Source: a virus. From it: a DNA stretch of 28,385 nucleotides. The stretch spans positions 1 to 28,385 of IMG/VR virus record IMGVR_UViG_3300043015_000701. The stretch is one strand, 5' to 3'. A program made the translations under genes and the position numbers. Below, one piece after another: positions 6,754-14,723 of this stretch (the first letter of the stretch is position 1; every line of letters starts with the position of its first letter). Below the pieces are notes generated by a model, which had not been told where the DNA came from, searched no databases, and saw only the letters and a list, made by a program, of their open reading frames with translations.

Positions 6754-7554
6754 ATGGATATAATAAAAAAACAAAACATAAAATTATATAAAGGTAACTG
6801 CTTAGAAATAATGACTACAATACCTAATAAAAGTATAGATGCTATAATTACAGACCCACCATACGGAACGACAGCTTGTAAATGGGATAGTGTTATTGAT
6901 TTTGATTTAATGTGGGAACAGTTAAATAGAATAATAAAGCCTAACGGTGCAATAGTTTTGTTTGGTAGTGAACCGTTTAGTAGTTATTTAAGAATGAGTA
7001 ATATAAAAAACTATAAATACGATTGGATATGGCAAAAAAATATAGGCGGTGCTTTTGCTTTAGCAAATAAAATGCCTTTAAAAAGACACGAAATAATAAG
7101 CGTGTTCTATAAAAAACAACCTACATATAATCCACAAATGCAAGAATATTCTCAAAGCACCAAAAAAAGATTTAAAAATTTGCAAAAAATAAATACAACA
7201 AAACAAAAAGAAAACAACACAGGAGAGATAATCAAAATAAATAGAAGTGATTATACTATTGACTACAATAAAGGAACATACCCCACAAGTGTAAAATTTT
7301 TTAAAAGACCACACATAGCAAATGGAAATAGTTTGCACCCTACTCAAAAACCTGTTTCTTTAATGGAATACTTAATAAAAACCTACACCAATGAAAACGA
7401 AACAGTTTTAGATTTTACAATGGGGTCAGGTAGCACAGGAGTAGCTTGTTTAAATACAAATAGAAATTTTATAGGTATTGAAATGGACGAAAATTATTTT
7501 AACATAGCAAAAAAAAGAATAAACGAACACAAACAACAAACAAGACTATTTTAA
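6754..7554 (+). CDS. second DNA methyltransferase, DPPY type, beta-class order
   Basis: A 266-residue protein with DPPY at residues 34-37 in 'AIITDPPYGT', 'FGSEPFSSYLRMSNIKNYKY' and 'YDWIWQKNIGG', 'HEIISVFYKK', the pre-motif I block 'LHPTQKPVSLMEYLIKTY', and motif I 'DFTMGSGSTG' from about residue 220. This is the beta-class order and a probable N6-adenine specificity; it resembles the many phage site-specific methyltransferases. From about 6880 to 7550 the coding style differs from most of the genome (AAT, GAT, ACA, AAA-rich), which suggests recent acquisition or replacement. There is no adjacent recognisable restriction enzyme. The stop overlaps the next start (TAATG). Confidence 0.92.
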   Translation: MDIIKKQNIKLYKGNCLEIMTTIPNKSIDAIITDPPYGTTACKWDSVIDFDLMWEQLNRIIKPNGAIVLFGSEPFSSYLRMSNIKNYKYDWIWQKNIGGAFALANKMPLKRHEIISVFYKKQPTYNPQMQEYSQSTKKRFKNLQKINTTKQKENNTGEIIKINRSDYTIDYNKGTYPTSVKFFKRPHIANGNSLHPTQKPVSLMEYLIKTYTNENETVLDFTMGSGSTGVACLNTNRNFIGIEMDENYFNIAKKRINEHKQQTRLF

Positions 7555-7760
7555 TGAATAATAAAGCATATAAGGCTATGTCCTGGGCGCTAAAAAATGG
7601 TATAAAAATATACGTAGTAGCGACTAAAAAAGGGCTAGGAATAGTAATAGAAGACAACGGCAAAAAGGTACGCAGCCCAGATATATACACTAATAATAAG
7701 GCAGCTAGCGCTAAAATATGGGAACTTTATACCTATCTTTACGAAAAACATAATAAGTAG
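7554..7760 (+). CDS. hypothetical 68-residue protein
   Basis: Not recognised. A basic, soluble protein with a short beta hairpin-like centre (IKIYVVATKKGLGIVIEDNG) and a helical C-terminus (AASAKIWELYTYLYEKHNK). Its ATG overlaps the stop of the second methyltransferase, so the two are probably translationally coupled, but the codon use reverts to the core phage style here. Confidence 0.6.
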   Translation: MNNKAYKAMSWALKNGIKIYVVATKKGLGIVIEDNGKKVRSPDIYTNNKAASAKIWELYTYLYEKHNK

Positions 7761-7764
7761 AACT

Positions 7765-7923
7765 ATGTATATAACTATTTTTCCTATCTACGGCTGTATT
7801 GCTGGCGTATCTTATACAGATAGCTTTATACGCGGCGAAGACCCAACTAGCTACAATACCCACCAGCTACAGTTTTTATGCTTTTTATTTGGTATAACTA
7901 TAGGCTGGTATACTGATTTATAG
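7765..7923 (+). CDS. 52-residue membrane protein
   Basis: An ORF starting MYITIFPIYGCIAGVSYTD. A hydrophobic N-terminus and a second hydrophobic span near the C-terminus (LQFLCFLFGITIGWYTDL) suggest two short membrane-associated segments separated by a polar loop (RGEDPTSYNTHQ). It follows the previous stop by four bases and is followed by another short ORF three bases later. No family recognised. Confidence 0.5.
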   Translation: MYITIFPIYGCIAGVSYTDSFIRGEDPTSYNTHQLQFLCFLFGITIGWYTDL

Positions 7924-7926
7924 CAA

Positions 7927-8076
7927 ATGTCTAAACCAGATATACTACTAAAAAGGGACTTAGAACGGCTTAAACTAGAGAAGTCTGAACTATACCAAAG
8001 GGTTATACAACTGGAAGCCGAAAACGGTTTACTACGTACCCAGCTTAAAATAAAGTTTGGTCTAAAAGTAGAATAG
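7927..8076 (+). CDS. 49-residue coiled-coil protein
   Basis: A short ORF encoding MSKPDILLKRDLERLKLEKS and continuing with a heptad-like pattern of Leu/Ile through 'VIQLEAENGLLRTQLKIKFG'. The whole product looks like one amphipathic helix that would oligomerise. It is the last gene before the promoter at 8110-8140, so probably the end of the early unit. Function unknown. Confidence 0.5.
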   Translation: MSKPDILLKRDLERLKLEKSELYQRVIQLEAENGLLRTQLKIKFGLKVE

Positions 8077-8109
8077 CTAACCTGTAAAACCTAAAAAGTT
8101 TAAGATTAA

Positions 8110-8140
8110 TTTGCAAGTATAGATTTTTTGTGTACATTTG
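8110..8140 (+). promoter_or_regulatory. Bacteroidota-type promoter for the short middle unit
   Basis: TTTG at 8110-8113 and TACATTTG (TAnnTTTG) at 8133-8140 are separated by exactly 19 bases, the same spacing as at 15990-16020. The upstream block AGTTTAAGATTAATTTGCAA (8097-8116) recurs with small changes at 15977 and 28221. The site lies 26 bases before the ATG at 8167. Confidence 0.75.
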
Positions 8141-8166
8141 TACTGTTAAACAATTAAAACAGAAAT

Positions 8167-8394
8167 ATGTACTTAAAAGATTATATAAAACGAATAGAAG
8201 ACCATAAAGGGCGCAAACTTGACCTTAATAATAGCCGCGACTTATTTAGGTTAGCTAGTATAGTAGAACAAGAAATAAACAAAAGGCAAGCTAAACTAAA
8301 TAATATACAAAATGTTTTAGGCGGTTATAAAACTTACGACCCTAAAGAACAAAAGACAATACAGCTAAGCCACCGCGACCGCTACGGCTACTAA
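8167..8394 (+). CDS. hypothetical 75-residue protein
   Basis: Not recognised. It is a charged helical protein (MYLKDYIKRIEDHKGRKLDL, then RLASIVEQEINKRQAKLNNI) with a polar C-terminal tail ending HRDRYGY. It has its own promoter upstream and a strong terminator directly after the stop, so it is expressed largely as a single-gene transcript, which suggests a need for independent control or a high dose. Confidence 0.65.
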   Translation: MYLKDYIKRIEDHKGRKLDLNNSRDLFRLASIVEQEINKRQAKLNNIQNVLGGYKTYDPKEQKTIQLSHRDRYGY

Positions 8395-8402
8395 AAAAAA
8401 AC

Positions 8403-8426
8403 AGGGGGTGTAAAAACCCCCTTTAT
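8403..8426 (+). terminator. intrinsic terminator after the 75-residue protein gene
   Basis: Five Gs (8404-8408) pair with five Cs (8417-8421) across a TGTAAAAA loop; a short T-rich stretch follows and an A-run precedes, so the structure might also act on the opposite strand. Confidence 0.75.
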
Positions 8427-8448
8427 AATAACACTAAAAACAGACAAA

Positions 8449-8622
8449 ATGCAAAACGTAAATTTTCCAGTATTTAGCTACCTAAGAACGCGTAAAAAGG
8501 AACTAGACAAAGCTACAGAACGTATAGCTAAGCTAGAAGCAGAAGTAGACAGACTAAACGACGAACTAATACGGCAGAGGAATATAATAACCAAAGCCCA
8601 ACGGCTACTAAAACAACTATAG
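8449..8622 (+). CDS. 57-residue coiled-coil protein
   Basis: An ORF starting MQNVNFPVFSYLRTRKKELD. From there the product is one long helix with leucine/isoleucine heptads (ATERIAKLEAEVDRLNDELI, then RQRNIITKAQRLLKQL). It is bounded by terminators on both sides, and any transcription would be read-through from upstream or from an unseen promoter. Its position just before terS invites a packaging or assembly helper role, but nothing proves it. Confidence 0.55.
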   Translation: MQNVNFPVFSYLRTRKKELDKATERIAKLEAEVDRLNDELIRQRNIITKAQRLLKQL

Positions 8623-8626
8623 TAAC

Positions 8627-8653
8627 AAGCCCACCTAAATGGTGGGTTTTTTT
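8627..8653 (+). terminator. intrinsic terminator before the packaging genes
   Basis: CCCACC (8630-8635) pairs with GGTGGG (8641-8646) across TAAAT and is followed by seven Ts. It closes the short middle unit and isolates the terminase promoter. Confidence 0.88.
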
Positions 8654-8681
8654 ATGGTTATTAGTTTACGGCGTTTTTATG

Positions 8682-8689
8682 TACTTTTG
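8682..8689 (+). promoter_or_regulatory. -7 promoter element at the start of terS
   Basis: TACTTTTG fits TAnnTTTG and is followed by CAGT and the ATG at 8694. A start point about seven bases downstream would give an almost leaderless mRNA. No clear -33 TTTG is seen at the expected distance. The same layout (TATCTTTGCACTATG) occurs at 19371. Confidence 0.6.
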
Positions 8690-8693
8690 CAGT

Positions 8694-9047
8694 ATGGCTA
8701 TACAAAATACACAACAGAAAAAAGAAGCTATGCTAGAAGCCCTAGAAAAAAGCCTAGGTGTTGTTTCTACAGCCTGTAAGCAAATAGGTATAGCCAGAAA
8801 AACTTACTACCTATGGCTAGAAAAAGACAAAGACTTTAAAGCCGCTGTAGACGATATTAGCAACGTAGCCCTAGACTTTGCAGAAAGTAAACTACATAAA
8901 CTTATACGCGACGAAAACCCTACAGCTATTATATTCTACTTAAAAACAAAAGGTAAGAAGCGCGGCTATATAGAACGCCAGGAAATAGCACACGACGGCG
9001 CTATAGAAAGTAAGCTAATAGAATGGAAGCCAGCAGACAAAAAGTAA
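8694..9047 (+). CDS. terS: terminase small subunit
   Basis: A 117-residue protein with an N-terminal helix-turn-helix: 'KKEAMLEALEKSLGVVSTAC' and 'KQIGIARKTYYLWLEKDKDF', the pattern of small terminases that recognise phage DNA with a phBC6A51/Terminase_2-like HTH. Next comes 'AVDDISNVALDFAESKLHKL' and 'NPTAIIFYLKTKGKKRGY', also typical of this family in Gram-positive and Bacteroidota phages. The ATG at 8694 is preferred over the in-frame ATG at 8679, because the latter would place the -7 promoter element TACTTTTG inside the coding region. The 3' end overlaps terL by 25 bases. Confidence 0.85.
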   Translation: MAIQNTQQKKEAMLEALEKSLGVVSTACKQIGIARKTYYLWLEKDKDFKAAVDDISNVALDFAESKLHKLIRDENPTAIIFYLKTKGKKRGYIERQEIAHDGAIESKLIEWKPADKK

Positions 9048-10204
9048 CTGAAAGCTGTAATATACAATTTTACCAAACCCTAAACAGCAACGCTAGAATA
9101 AAAATACACCAGGGCGGTACTAGAAGCGGTAAGACTTACGCTGTTTGTCAATACCTAGTGTACAGAATAACCACAGCTAAGAAGCCGCTAACAATAGATA
9201 TAGTACGTAAAACGCTACCAGCTATTAAAGGTTCTGTACAGCGCGACCTAATAGGAATACTACAGCGCCTAGGTATATACTATCGTGGCGTACACAATAA
9301 AAGCGAAAACACGTTTAAGTATAACGGCTGTACTATATCTTTTTTAAATTTAGACGACCCACAGAAAATACGCGGTAGGAAGCGCCATATATGCTTTATA
9401 AACGAAGCTAACGAACTGGACTACGAAGACTTTAGACAGCTTAATATGCGTACGACAGAACAGCTTATAATAGACTTCAACCCTTCGGACCCTATACACT
9501 GGCTATATACAGAACTAATAGACGTAGACCGCGACGACGTCGAAACCTGGATAACAACTTACCAAGACAATAACTTCCTACCAGCTGAACTAGTACGCGA
9601 AATAGAACTACTAAAAGACCGCGACCCAGACTACTGGCGCGTCTTTGGCGAAGGGCAGCGCGCTGTATTTAGTAGCCGCCAGATTTTCCAGAACTGGACC
9701 TATATACCTTACGCTGACTTCCCAGACTTAGACTACCACCTAGGCTTAGACTTTGGCTTTACGAACGACCCTACAGCTATACTTAAAGTAGCTAAGAAAG
9801 GTAACAAGCTATACGTACACGAACTGCTATATAAGACAGGACTAACAAACCGCGATATAAGCGACTTTTTAAAGGCGCAAGGTTTAAATCATACGCTAAT
9901 GTTTTGTGATAGCGCCGAACCTAAAAGTATTGTAGAACTTAAACAAATGGACTGCCTAGCTAAGCCAGCTATAAAAGGCGCTGGGTCTATTACTGCTGGA
10001 ATATCGCTACTAAAGGAATTTGACGTAATAGTAAGCGAAGAAAGTACTAACCTAATCAAAGAACAACAGAACTACTACTGGCAGCAGCTAAAGGACGGTA
10101 CGGTAATAAACACACCAATAGATAAGCATAACCACCTATGCGACGCGCTTAGATATTCTACCTACAGCCTATATAAGAACCGTAACGACTTTTTTGTAAT
10201 TTAA
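9023..10204 (+). CDS. terL: terminase large subunit
   Basis: A 393-residue packaging motor of the PBSX/Terminase_3-like type. The ATPase domain shows Walker A 'GGTRSGKT' (31-38), Walker B 'ICFINEAN' (about 123-130) and a following 'DFNPSDPIHWLY'. The RNase H-like nuclease domain shows 'HLGLDFGFTNDPTA' with the first catalytic Asp near residue 242, 'MFCDSAEPKSI' with the second, and 'KHNHLCDALRYSTY' with the third. It translocates DNA into the prohead and cuts concatemers. Length is slightly short but complete. The start overlaps terS, so the first few residues are uncertain. Confidence 0.96.
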   Translation: MEASRQKVTESCNIQFYQTLNSNARIKIHQGGTRSGKTYAVCQYLVYRITTAKKPLTIDIVRKTLPAIKGSVQRDLIGILQRLGIYYRGVHNKSENTFKYNGCTISFLNLDDPQKIRGRKRHICFINEANELDYEDFRQLNMRTTEQLIIDFNPSDPIHWLYTELIDVDRDDVETWITTYQDNNFLPAELVREIELLKDRDPDYWRVFGEGQRAVFSSRQIFQNWTYIPYADFPDLDYHLGLDFGFTNDPTAILKVAKKGNKLYVHELLYKTGLTNRDISDFLKAQGLNHTLMFCDSAEPKSIVELKQMDCLAKPAIKGAGSITAGISLLKEFDVIVSEESTNLIKEQQNYYWQQLKDGTVINTPIDKHNHLCDALRYSTYSLYKNRNDFFVI

Positions 10205-10209
10205 AAATA

Positions 10210-10224
10210 GTAAATTTGTAAAAA
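10210..10224 (+). promoter_or_regulatory. 15-bp late-promoter-like repeat, copy 1 (before portal)
   Basis: GTAAATTTGTAAAAA, an exact copy of the sequence found at 14008, 21013 and 22642. It contains TAAATTTG, which fits the TAnnTTTG -7 element, 13 bases before the portal ATG. It overlaps no coding sequence. Confidence 0.65.
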
Positions 10225-10231
10225 TTTAAGT

Positions 10232-12028
10232 ATGCCTAGCCTATTAGAACGTCTTAGTAAATTAATAACAAAGAACGCCCAACAAACAGCAGCAGAATAT
10301 AACCGCGCTATATACCAGTATTTAGGCGAAAGTATTTTATGGAACCCAGAAAACGACAGAAGCTATATAGACGAAGGCTACCGTAAGAACGCTACGGTAT
10401 ATTCGCTGGTAAACATTATTACTAAGGCGGCTACTACTATACCCTTCCAGATATACGAAAAACAAAGCGACAACGATTTAAAACGCTATAAGGCGCTAAC
10501 AAGCGGCACGCTAGATAGTAGTACTATGTACCAGGCTAAGATGCTACAGAAGAACGCGCTAGTAGAAGTTAAAGACACGGCGCTACACCAACTGCTAGAC
10601 AGACCAAACCCAGCGCAGTCTTATAACAGCTGGCTAACAGAATTAATAGCCTTTGGCAAACTAACTGGTAACCGTTATGTATATGGTATAGGACCAGACA
10701 ACGGACCTAACCAGGGTAAGTACACCGAACTATACGTACTGCCCAGCCAAGTGGTAGAAATAGTTAGTAACGGTATTATGCAACCTATAAAGGAATACCG
10801 TATAGAGTATAACGGACAGTACAGTATGGACGCAGACTGTGTACTACATATAAAAGACTTTAATCCATACTACGACGGTACAGGCAGCCACTTATACGGT
10901 CAAAGCCCACTACGCGCTGGTCTTAGAAGTTTAACAACAAATAACGAAGCTGTAACTACAGGGGTTAAATATCTACAGAACCAGACCGCTAGGGGTGTAC
11001 TTATGTCCGAAGAAGGCGACCTAAACGAAGTACAGGCGCAACAGTTAAAGGATAAATTTAGACAGCAGTACCAGGGTAGCGACAACGGTGGCGACGTTAT
11101 TATAACGCCTAAGAAACTAAGCTGGGTTAACTTTGGTTTAAACGCTGCGGACGTTTCACTAATAGAACAGTATAACGCGTCTATAAAAGATATTTGTAAT
11201 ATCTATAACGTACCTGTACAGCTGCTTAATAATACAGAAGCCAGCACCTATAACAATATGAAAGAAGCCAAAAAGGCTTTATACCAGAACGCTGTAATAC
11301 CAGAACTAGTAAAACTACGCGACGAATTGAACCGCTGGCTAGTACCAATGTACGGCGACAACCTATACCTAGACTTTGACTTTACAGCTATACCAGAACT
11401 ACAAGAAGAAAACGACAAAGTAGTACAACAGCTTAGCGCTGCCTGGTGGATAACACCAAACGAAAAACGCGCTGTAATGAATTACGGCAAAGACGAAGAC
11501 ACGCCAGCTATGGACGACTACTATATACCTAGTAACCTACTACCAGTAAGTAACCAGGATATAGAAATACCAGAACCAGCACCAATGGCTGTAGATATAG
11601 AAGCTGAAAAACAACTAATAAAACAGGCGCTTAAAGATATTGTAGTAAGCGCCGAAACTGTAGAAGCTAAAGCGGACGACTTAGACACTAAAGCCGAAAG
11701 CTACGACGACTACCCACAAACAGCTAGTAACAACGCTAAGCGTATGCTAGGCTGGATAGAAGAATACGGAAGGGATGTAGTAACCGCTGGAACTAACGTA
11801 GGGCTAGCTAGGGCGCAGCAATTAAGCAGCCGCGAACCAATTAGCCTAGACGTTTTAAAACGCACTAGAAGCTATTTAGAACGCGCTAAAACGTACAGTA
11901 CTGTAGACCCAAAATATAAAGACGAACCCTGGCTAGATAACGGTTTTGTAGCTTACAACTTATGGGGCGGCGAAGCTATGCGCGTATACGCAAACAAAAA
12001 GCTAGCCGAACTAGAAGAAAATGCCTAA
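10232..12028 (+). CDS. portal protein (HK97 family)
   Basis: A 598-residue protein following the HK97-type portal pattern: 'GYRKNATVYSLVNIITKAAT' near residue 48, 'HQLLDRPNPAQSYNSWLTEL', 'FGKLTGNRYVYGI', 'PLRAGLRSLTTNNEA' and 'EASTYNNMKEAKKALYQNAV', the last being the conserved stem/wing helix. It forms the dodecameric vertex through which DNA passes. The protein is longer than the usual 400-450 residues; the C-terminal about 150 residues (EAKADDLDTKAESYDDYPQT onward) are extra and include 'AKRMLGWIEEYGRDVVTAGT' and 'PISLDVLKRTRSYLERAKTY', a domain I do not place that recurs in Bacteroidota phage portal or scaffold genes. It overlaps the MuF gene by 8 bases. Confidence 0.92.
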   Translation: MPSLLERLSKLITKNAQQTAAEYNRAIYQYLGESILWNPENDRSYIDEGYRKNATVYSLVNIITKAATTIPFQIYEKQSDNDLKRYKALTSGTLDSSTMYQAKMLQKNALVEVKDTALHQLLDRPNPAQSYNSWLTELIAFGKLTGNRYVYGIGPDNGPNQGKYTELYVLPSQVVEIVSNGIMQPIKEYRIEYNGQYSMDADCVLHIKDFNPYYDGTGSHLYGQSPLRAGLRSLTTNNEAVTTGVKYLQNQTARGVLMSEEGDLNEVQAQQLKDKFRQQYQGSDNGGDVIITPKKLSWVNFGLNAADVSLIEQYNASIKDICNIYNVPVQLLNNTEASTYNNMKEAKKALYQNAVIPELVKLRDELNRWLVPMYGDNLYLDFDFTAIPELQEENDKVVQQLSAAWWITPNEKRAVMNYGKDEDTPAMDDYYIPSNLLPVSNQDIEIPEPAPMAVDIEAEKQLIKQALKDIVVSAETVEAKADDLDTKAESYDDYPQTASNNAKRMLGWIEEYGRDVVTAGTNVGLARAQQLSSREPISLDVLKRTRSYLERAKTYSTVDPKYKDEPWLDNGFVAYNLWGGEAMRVYANKKLAELEENA

Positions 12029-13808
12029 ACCAAGACCAGGCGAAGACCGCAGTAGGTTTATTACTAGATGCGTAAGCGACGCCGAAAGCATAGCGGATTT
12101 TCCTAATACGCAGCAACGCGTAGCCTTTTGCTATAGCCAGTACGAACGCTATAGTAAGCCAGCTATAAGTAAGCAGTTTAAGCAAGTCTGGCAAACGTCC
12201 GTCGAACGTGAACGCGGTAAAATGGAACGCCAGTATATAGCTAAACTACGCAAATGGTATAACGCTGAATACGCAAAAGGGGTAGACCAGTTTGTAAACG
12301 AAGGGCGTATAATAGTACAGGGTCTTTTTCCTATTACGTTTCTGTCTAAATTCTACGAAGACTACTACGAAGAAACAGGGCTACATTTTGCTAACTGGTA
12401 TTTTAGAAACTTTGAAAAATTTGTAAAAAAGCAAAGCGCCGACCAATACCAAAACCAATGGCGCGCAAGTTTTGCTAGTTATGGCGCAAGCGTAGCTAAA
12501 ACAAACGTAACACTAGTACAGGGTACAGCACTAAAAACGCTTATAGCCCTTACGACAAAGCTAAGCCGCGACCCAGAATGGCAAGCGCTAGGTACAGCTG
12601 AACAAGCGCGTATATTACGTCGACAATTTGACGGCTATAGTAAATACCAAGCCGAACGGTTTATAAAAACAGAAACCACCGCTATAAGTAATAGGGCTAT
12701 ACTAGAAAGCGCTACTACTATTTTTCCACCAGACCAATTATATAAGGAATGGTCTACAGCACTAGACGGACGCGAACGCGCAAGCCATAGGGCAGCAGAC
12801 GGACAGACAGTACTTTTTAACCAGCCCTTTATAGTGCAAGGCGAAGAACTAATGGAACCAGGCGACAGACGCGGTAGCGCTAGTAACGTAATAAACTGTA
12901 GATGCGTCCCTATACCAGTACCTATAGAAGACGCTGTAGCTGTAGAAGGTCTAGAAAATATAGGCGTAGGACTAGCTGGCGAAAACCTTACTGGTGGACT
13001 AACAGCCGCAGACGTAGCTAGTATAGCAGCAACTGTAGGCGCACCAAAACCAAAACCTAAGCCAAGGTACAGCGGACCAGAACAGGGCAAAGGCGAACCG
13101 CTAGGCGACTACTTCGAAAGGGTAAACCACCCAGCACTAGACCAGTATAACCAGTTAAAGAAATTAGAAGCCCAGGGCTATATAGTAGGCGACCTACAAA
13201 TACTAAAAGATGTAAAGCAAAGTATAGATATTAGACTAAAAGCAAATAAAGGTGCTTTTTTAAGCGCTGACAATACATATATAGAGATAGGAACGCTAAG
13301 ATTTAAAAAAGGTAGTAAGTCTTTTAATAAGGTTTTGAACCACGAAATAGGACATCAAGTACATTTTCAAAATGAATGGTCTAGCTTTAAAATAGTTTCT
13401 AATACAATAGTAGAAAAATACTTTAATAAATTTAATAAACAGCTAGGTTTTAGAGATAGGCGCCAAGGCGATATACATTTTAAGTATAATATGAAGCTAC
13501 GTACTTTATTCGATAAAGATAAAGCCGACTATTTTAAAAAGAAATATAAACTAACCGACGACGAGTATAAAGAATTAAGGGGCGCTACCTATGATTTTTT
13601 CGGCGCTATTACTAAAAATAAAGTAGGTGGTGGGCATAAAAATGTTTATTATAAAGGTAGATATGGTAAAAACGCCCAGCGCTGGGAAGTGTTAGCGCAC
13701 GCTAGCGAAAACTTTTACGACGGCGGTAACCCTTTATTTAAAGAACTTTTTCCAGAACTATACGCCGACACTTTAAAACTTTGGGACGAACTTTTAAAAA
13801 GTAAATAA
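12021..13808 (+). CDS. MuF-type minor head protein with C-terminal zinc metallopeptidase-like domain
   Basis: A 595-residue fusion. The N-terminus (MPKPRPGEDRSRFITRCVSD, then FPNTQQRVAFCYSQYE) is a short Cys-containing module seen next to portals. Residues about 150-300 are the MuF head-morphogenesis domain: 'FIKTETTAISNRAILES', 'ALDGRERASHRAADGQTVLF' and 'SASNVINCRCVPIPV'. A Gly/Pro-rich linker (about 300-355) leads to a domain not expected in MuF: HEIGH at 441-445 after 'SFNKVLN', and 'WEVLAHASENFYDGG' with E556/E563 as possible third zinc ligands. Polymorphic toxins carry such zincins at the end of MuF proteins and are injected with the DNA. Bases about 13240-13660 have more AAT/GAT codons than the rest. 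The substrate is unknown. The stop overlaps the start of the next ORF. Confidence 0.85.
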   Translation: MPKPRPGEDRSRFITRCVSDAESIADFPNTQQRVAFCYSQYERYSKPAISKQFKQVWQTSVERERGKMERQYIAKLRKWYNAEYAKGVDQFVNEGRIIVQGLFPITFLSKFYEDYYEETGLHFANWYFRNFEKFVKKQSADQYQNQWRASFASYGASVAKTNVTLVQGTALKTLIALTTKLSRDPEWQALGTAEQARILRRQFDGYSKYQAERFIKTETTAISNRAILESATTIFPPDQLYKEWSTALDGRERASHRAADGQTVLFNQPFIVQGEELMEPGDRRGSASNVINCRCVPIPVPIEDAVAVEGLENIGVGLAGENLTGGLTAADVASIAATVGAPKPKPKPRYSGPEQGKGEPLGDYFERVNHPALDQYNQLKKLEAQGYIVGDLQILKDVKQSIDIRLKANKGAFLSADNTYIEIGTLRFKKGSKSFNKVLNHEIGHQVHFQNEWSSFKIVSNTIVEKYFNKFNKQLGFRDRRQGDIHFKYNMKLRTLFDKDKADYFKKKYKLTDDEYKELRGATYDFFGAITKNKVGGGHKNVYYKGRYGKNAQRWEVLAHASENFYDGGNPLFKELFPELYADTLKLWDELLKSK

Positions 13809-14011
13809 TGGACGAACTATTTATACTAATGGAAAAATACCAAGCGGCTAACCCAGACGCTGAAAACCCTTTTAACTTCTTTAGTTATTTAGGCGACGAA
13901 GGTTTAATAGATATGCTTAAAAAAGCACTAAAAGAAGGTTTAATACTAGAAGCTGTAGAAGACGGAATGGGTCCAGACCAAGGCGAAATAACACTAATAA
14001 AAAAACCGTAA
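13808..14011 (+). CDS. 67-residue acidic ORF next to the MuF-metallopeptidase; possible immunity protein
   Basis: The protein is acidic and mostly helical (MDELFILMEKYQAANPDAEN, LGDEGLIDMLKKALKEGLIL) with a polar C-terminus (GPDQGEITLIKKP). No membrane segment or signal peptide is seen. Its ATG overlaps the MuF stop (TAATG), so the two are co-translated. Small acidic proteins directly after polymorphic toxin genes are often immunity proteins; that is the basis of this suggestion. It may instead be a small head-assembly protein. The late-promoter repeat begins at its stop codon. Confidence 0.5.
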   Translation: MDELFILMEKYQAANPDAENPFNFFSYLGDEGLIDMLKKALKEGLILEAVEDGMGPDQGEITLIKKP

Positions 14012-14022
14012 ATTTGTAAAAA
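14008..14022 (+). promoter_or_regulatory. 15-bp late-promoter-like repeat, copy 2 (before prohead protease)
   Basis: GTAAATTTGTAAAAA, identical to the other three copies, overlapping the stop codon of the upstream ORF and 10 bases before the protease ATG at 14033. TAAATTTG at 14009-14016 fits the -7 consensus. Confidence 0.65.
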
Positions 14023-14032
14023 TTATTCTAGT

Positions 14033-14704
14033 ATGAGTATTTTATTTAAAAGCGCGCCACTAGGCGAACTAGTAGACGCAGACGAAAAAAAAGGTATTGT
14101 AAAAGGGTACGCTAGCTACTTTAATAACAAAGATAGCGACAGCGATATTATACGCCCTGGTGCATACGCTAAGACTATTAAAGAAAACGGACACCGCGTT
14201 AAATACTTATACCAGCACAATATGGCGCAGCCACTAGGTAAAATGGTAGAACTAGTAGAAGACGACAAAGGCTTAATGTTTACAGCTGAAATAGCCAAGA
14301 CTACACTAGGTAACGACGTACTAGAACTTATGAAGGCTGGCGTAATTACTGAAAACAGCGTAGGTATTCTACCAATGCAAAAAGAACATAAAGGCGACTA
14401 TCGCGAAATAACAGAAGTAAAGCTATACGAAGTAAGCGCCGTAACATTAGCGGCTAACGAAGAAGCTAAAATACTAGACGTTAAAGGCGCTAAAGCCCAG
14501 GAAAACATTTTTAAAAGATACGATGCGCTAGCTAAACTTATACGCAAAGGCGATATAAGCGACGAAATGGGCTACGCTATCGAAGCAGAACTACTAAAAC
14601 TTAAAGGTTTATTCGCGACAGCTACTGCGCCGTCTAACGACACGCAGCCAGTAGAAGACGACCAGGCGGTTTTTGAGTATTTAATAAATAAATTTAATAA
14701 CTAA
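14033..14704 (+). CDS. HK97-family prohead protease
   Basis: A 223-residue serine protease of the U35/HK97 type. The core shows 'IVKGYASYFNNKDSDSDIIR' and 'PGAYAKTI', the catalytic His in 'VKYLYQHNMAQPLG', then 'VLELMKAGVITENSVGI' carrying the nucleophile Ser, and 'LYEVSAVTLAANEEAKI', the third conserved block. It matures the prohead by cleaving the capsid N-terminal arm and itself. The C-terminal region from about 160 is a helical extension with an acidic tail (PVEDDQAVFEYLINKFNN), as expected for a protease targeted to the scaffold. Gene order protease-capsid is standard. Confidence 0.92.
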   Translation: MSILFKSAPLGELVDADEKKGIVKGYASYFNNKDSDSDIIRPGAYAKTIKENGHRVKYLYQHNMAQPLGKMVELVEDDKGLMFTAEIAKTTLGNDVLELMKAGVITENSVGILPMQKEHKGDYREITEVKLYEVSAVTLAANEEAKILDVKGAKAQENIFKRYDALAKLIRKGDISDEMGYAIEAELLKLKGLFATATAPSNDTQPVEDDQAVFEYLINKFNN

Positions 14705-14723
14705 CTTTTTATTTTTTTCAATT

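Noticed and set aside
1-8090. Lysogeny module
   Set aside because: Only one 66-residue HTH protein is present; no integrase, excisionase, divergent promoter or attachment site was recognised.
8679-8693. Upstream in-frame ATG for terS (MYFCS extension)
   Set aside because: It would include a perfect -7 element; the extension has no resemblance to small terminases.
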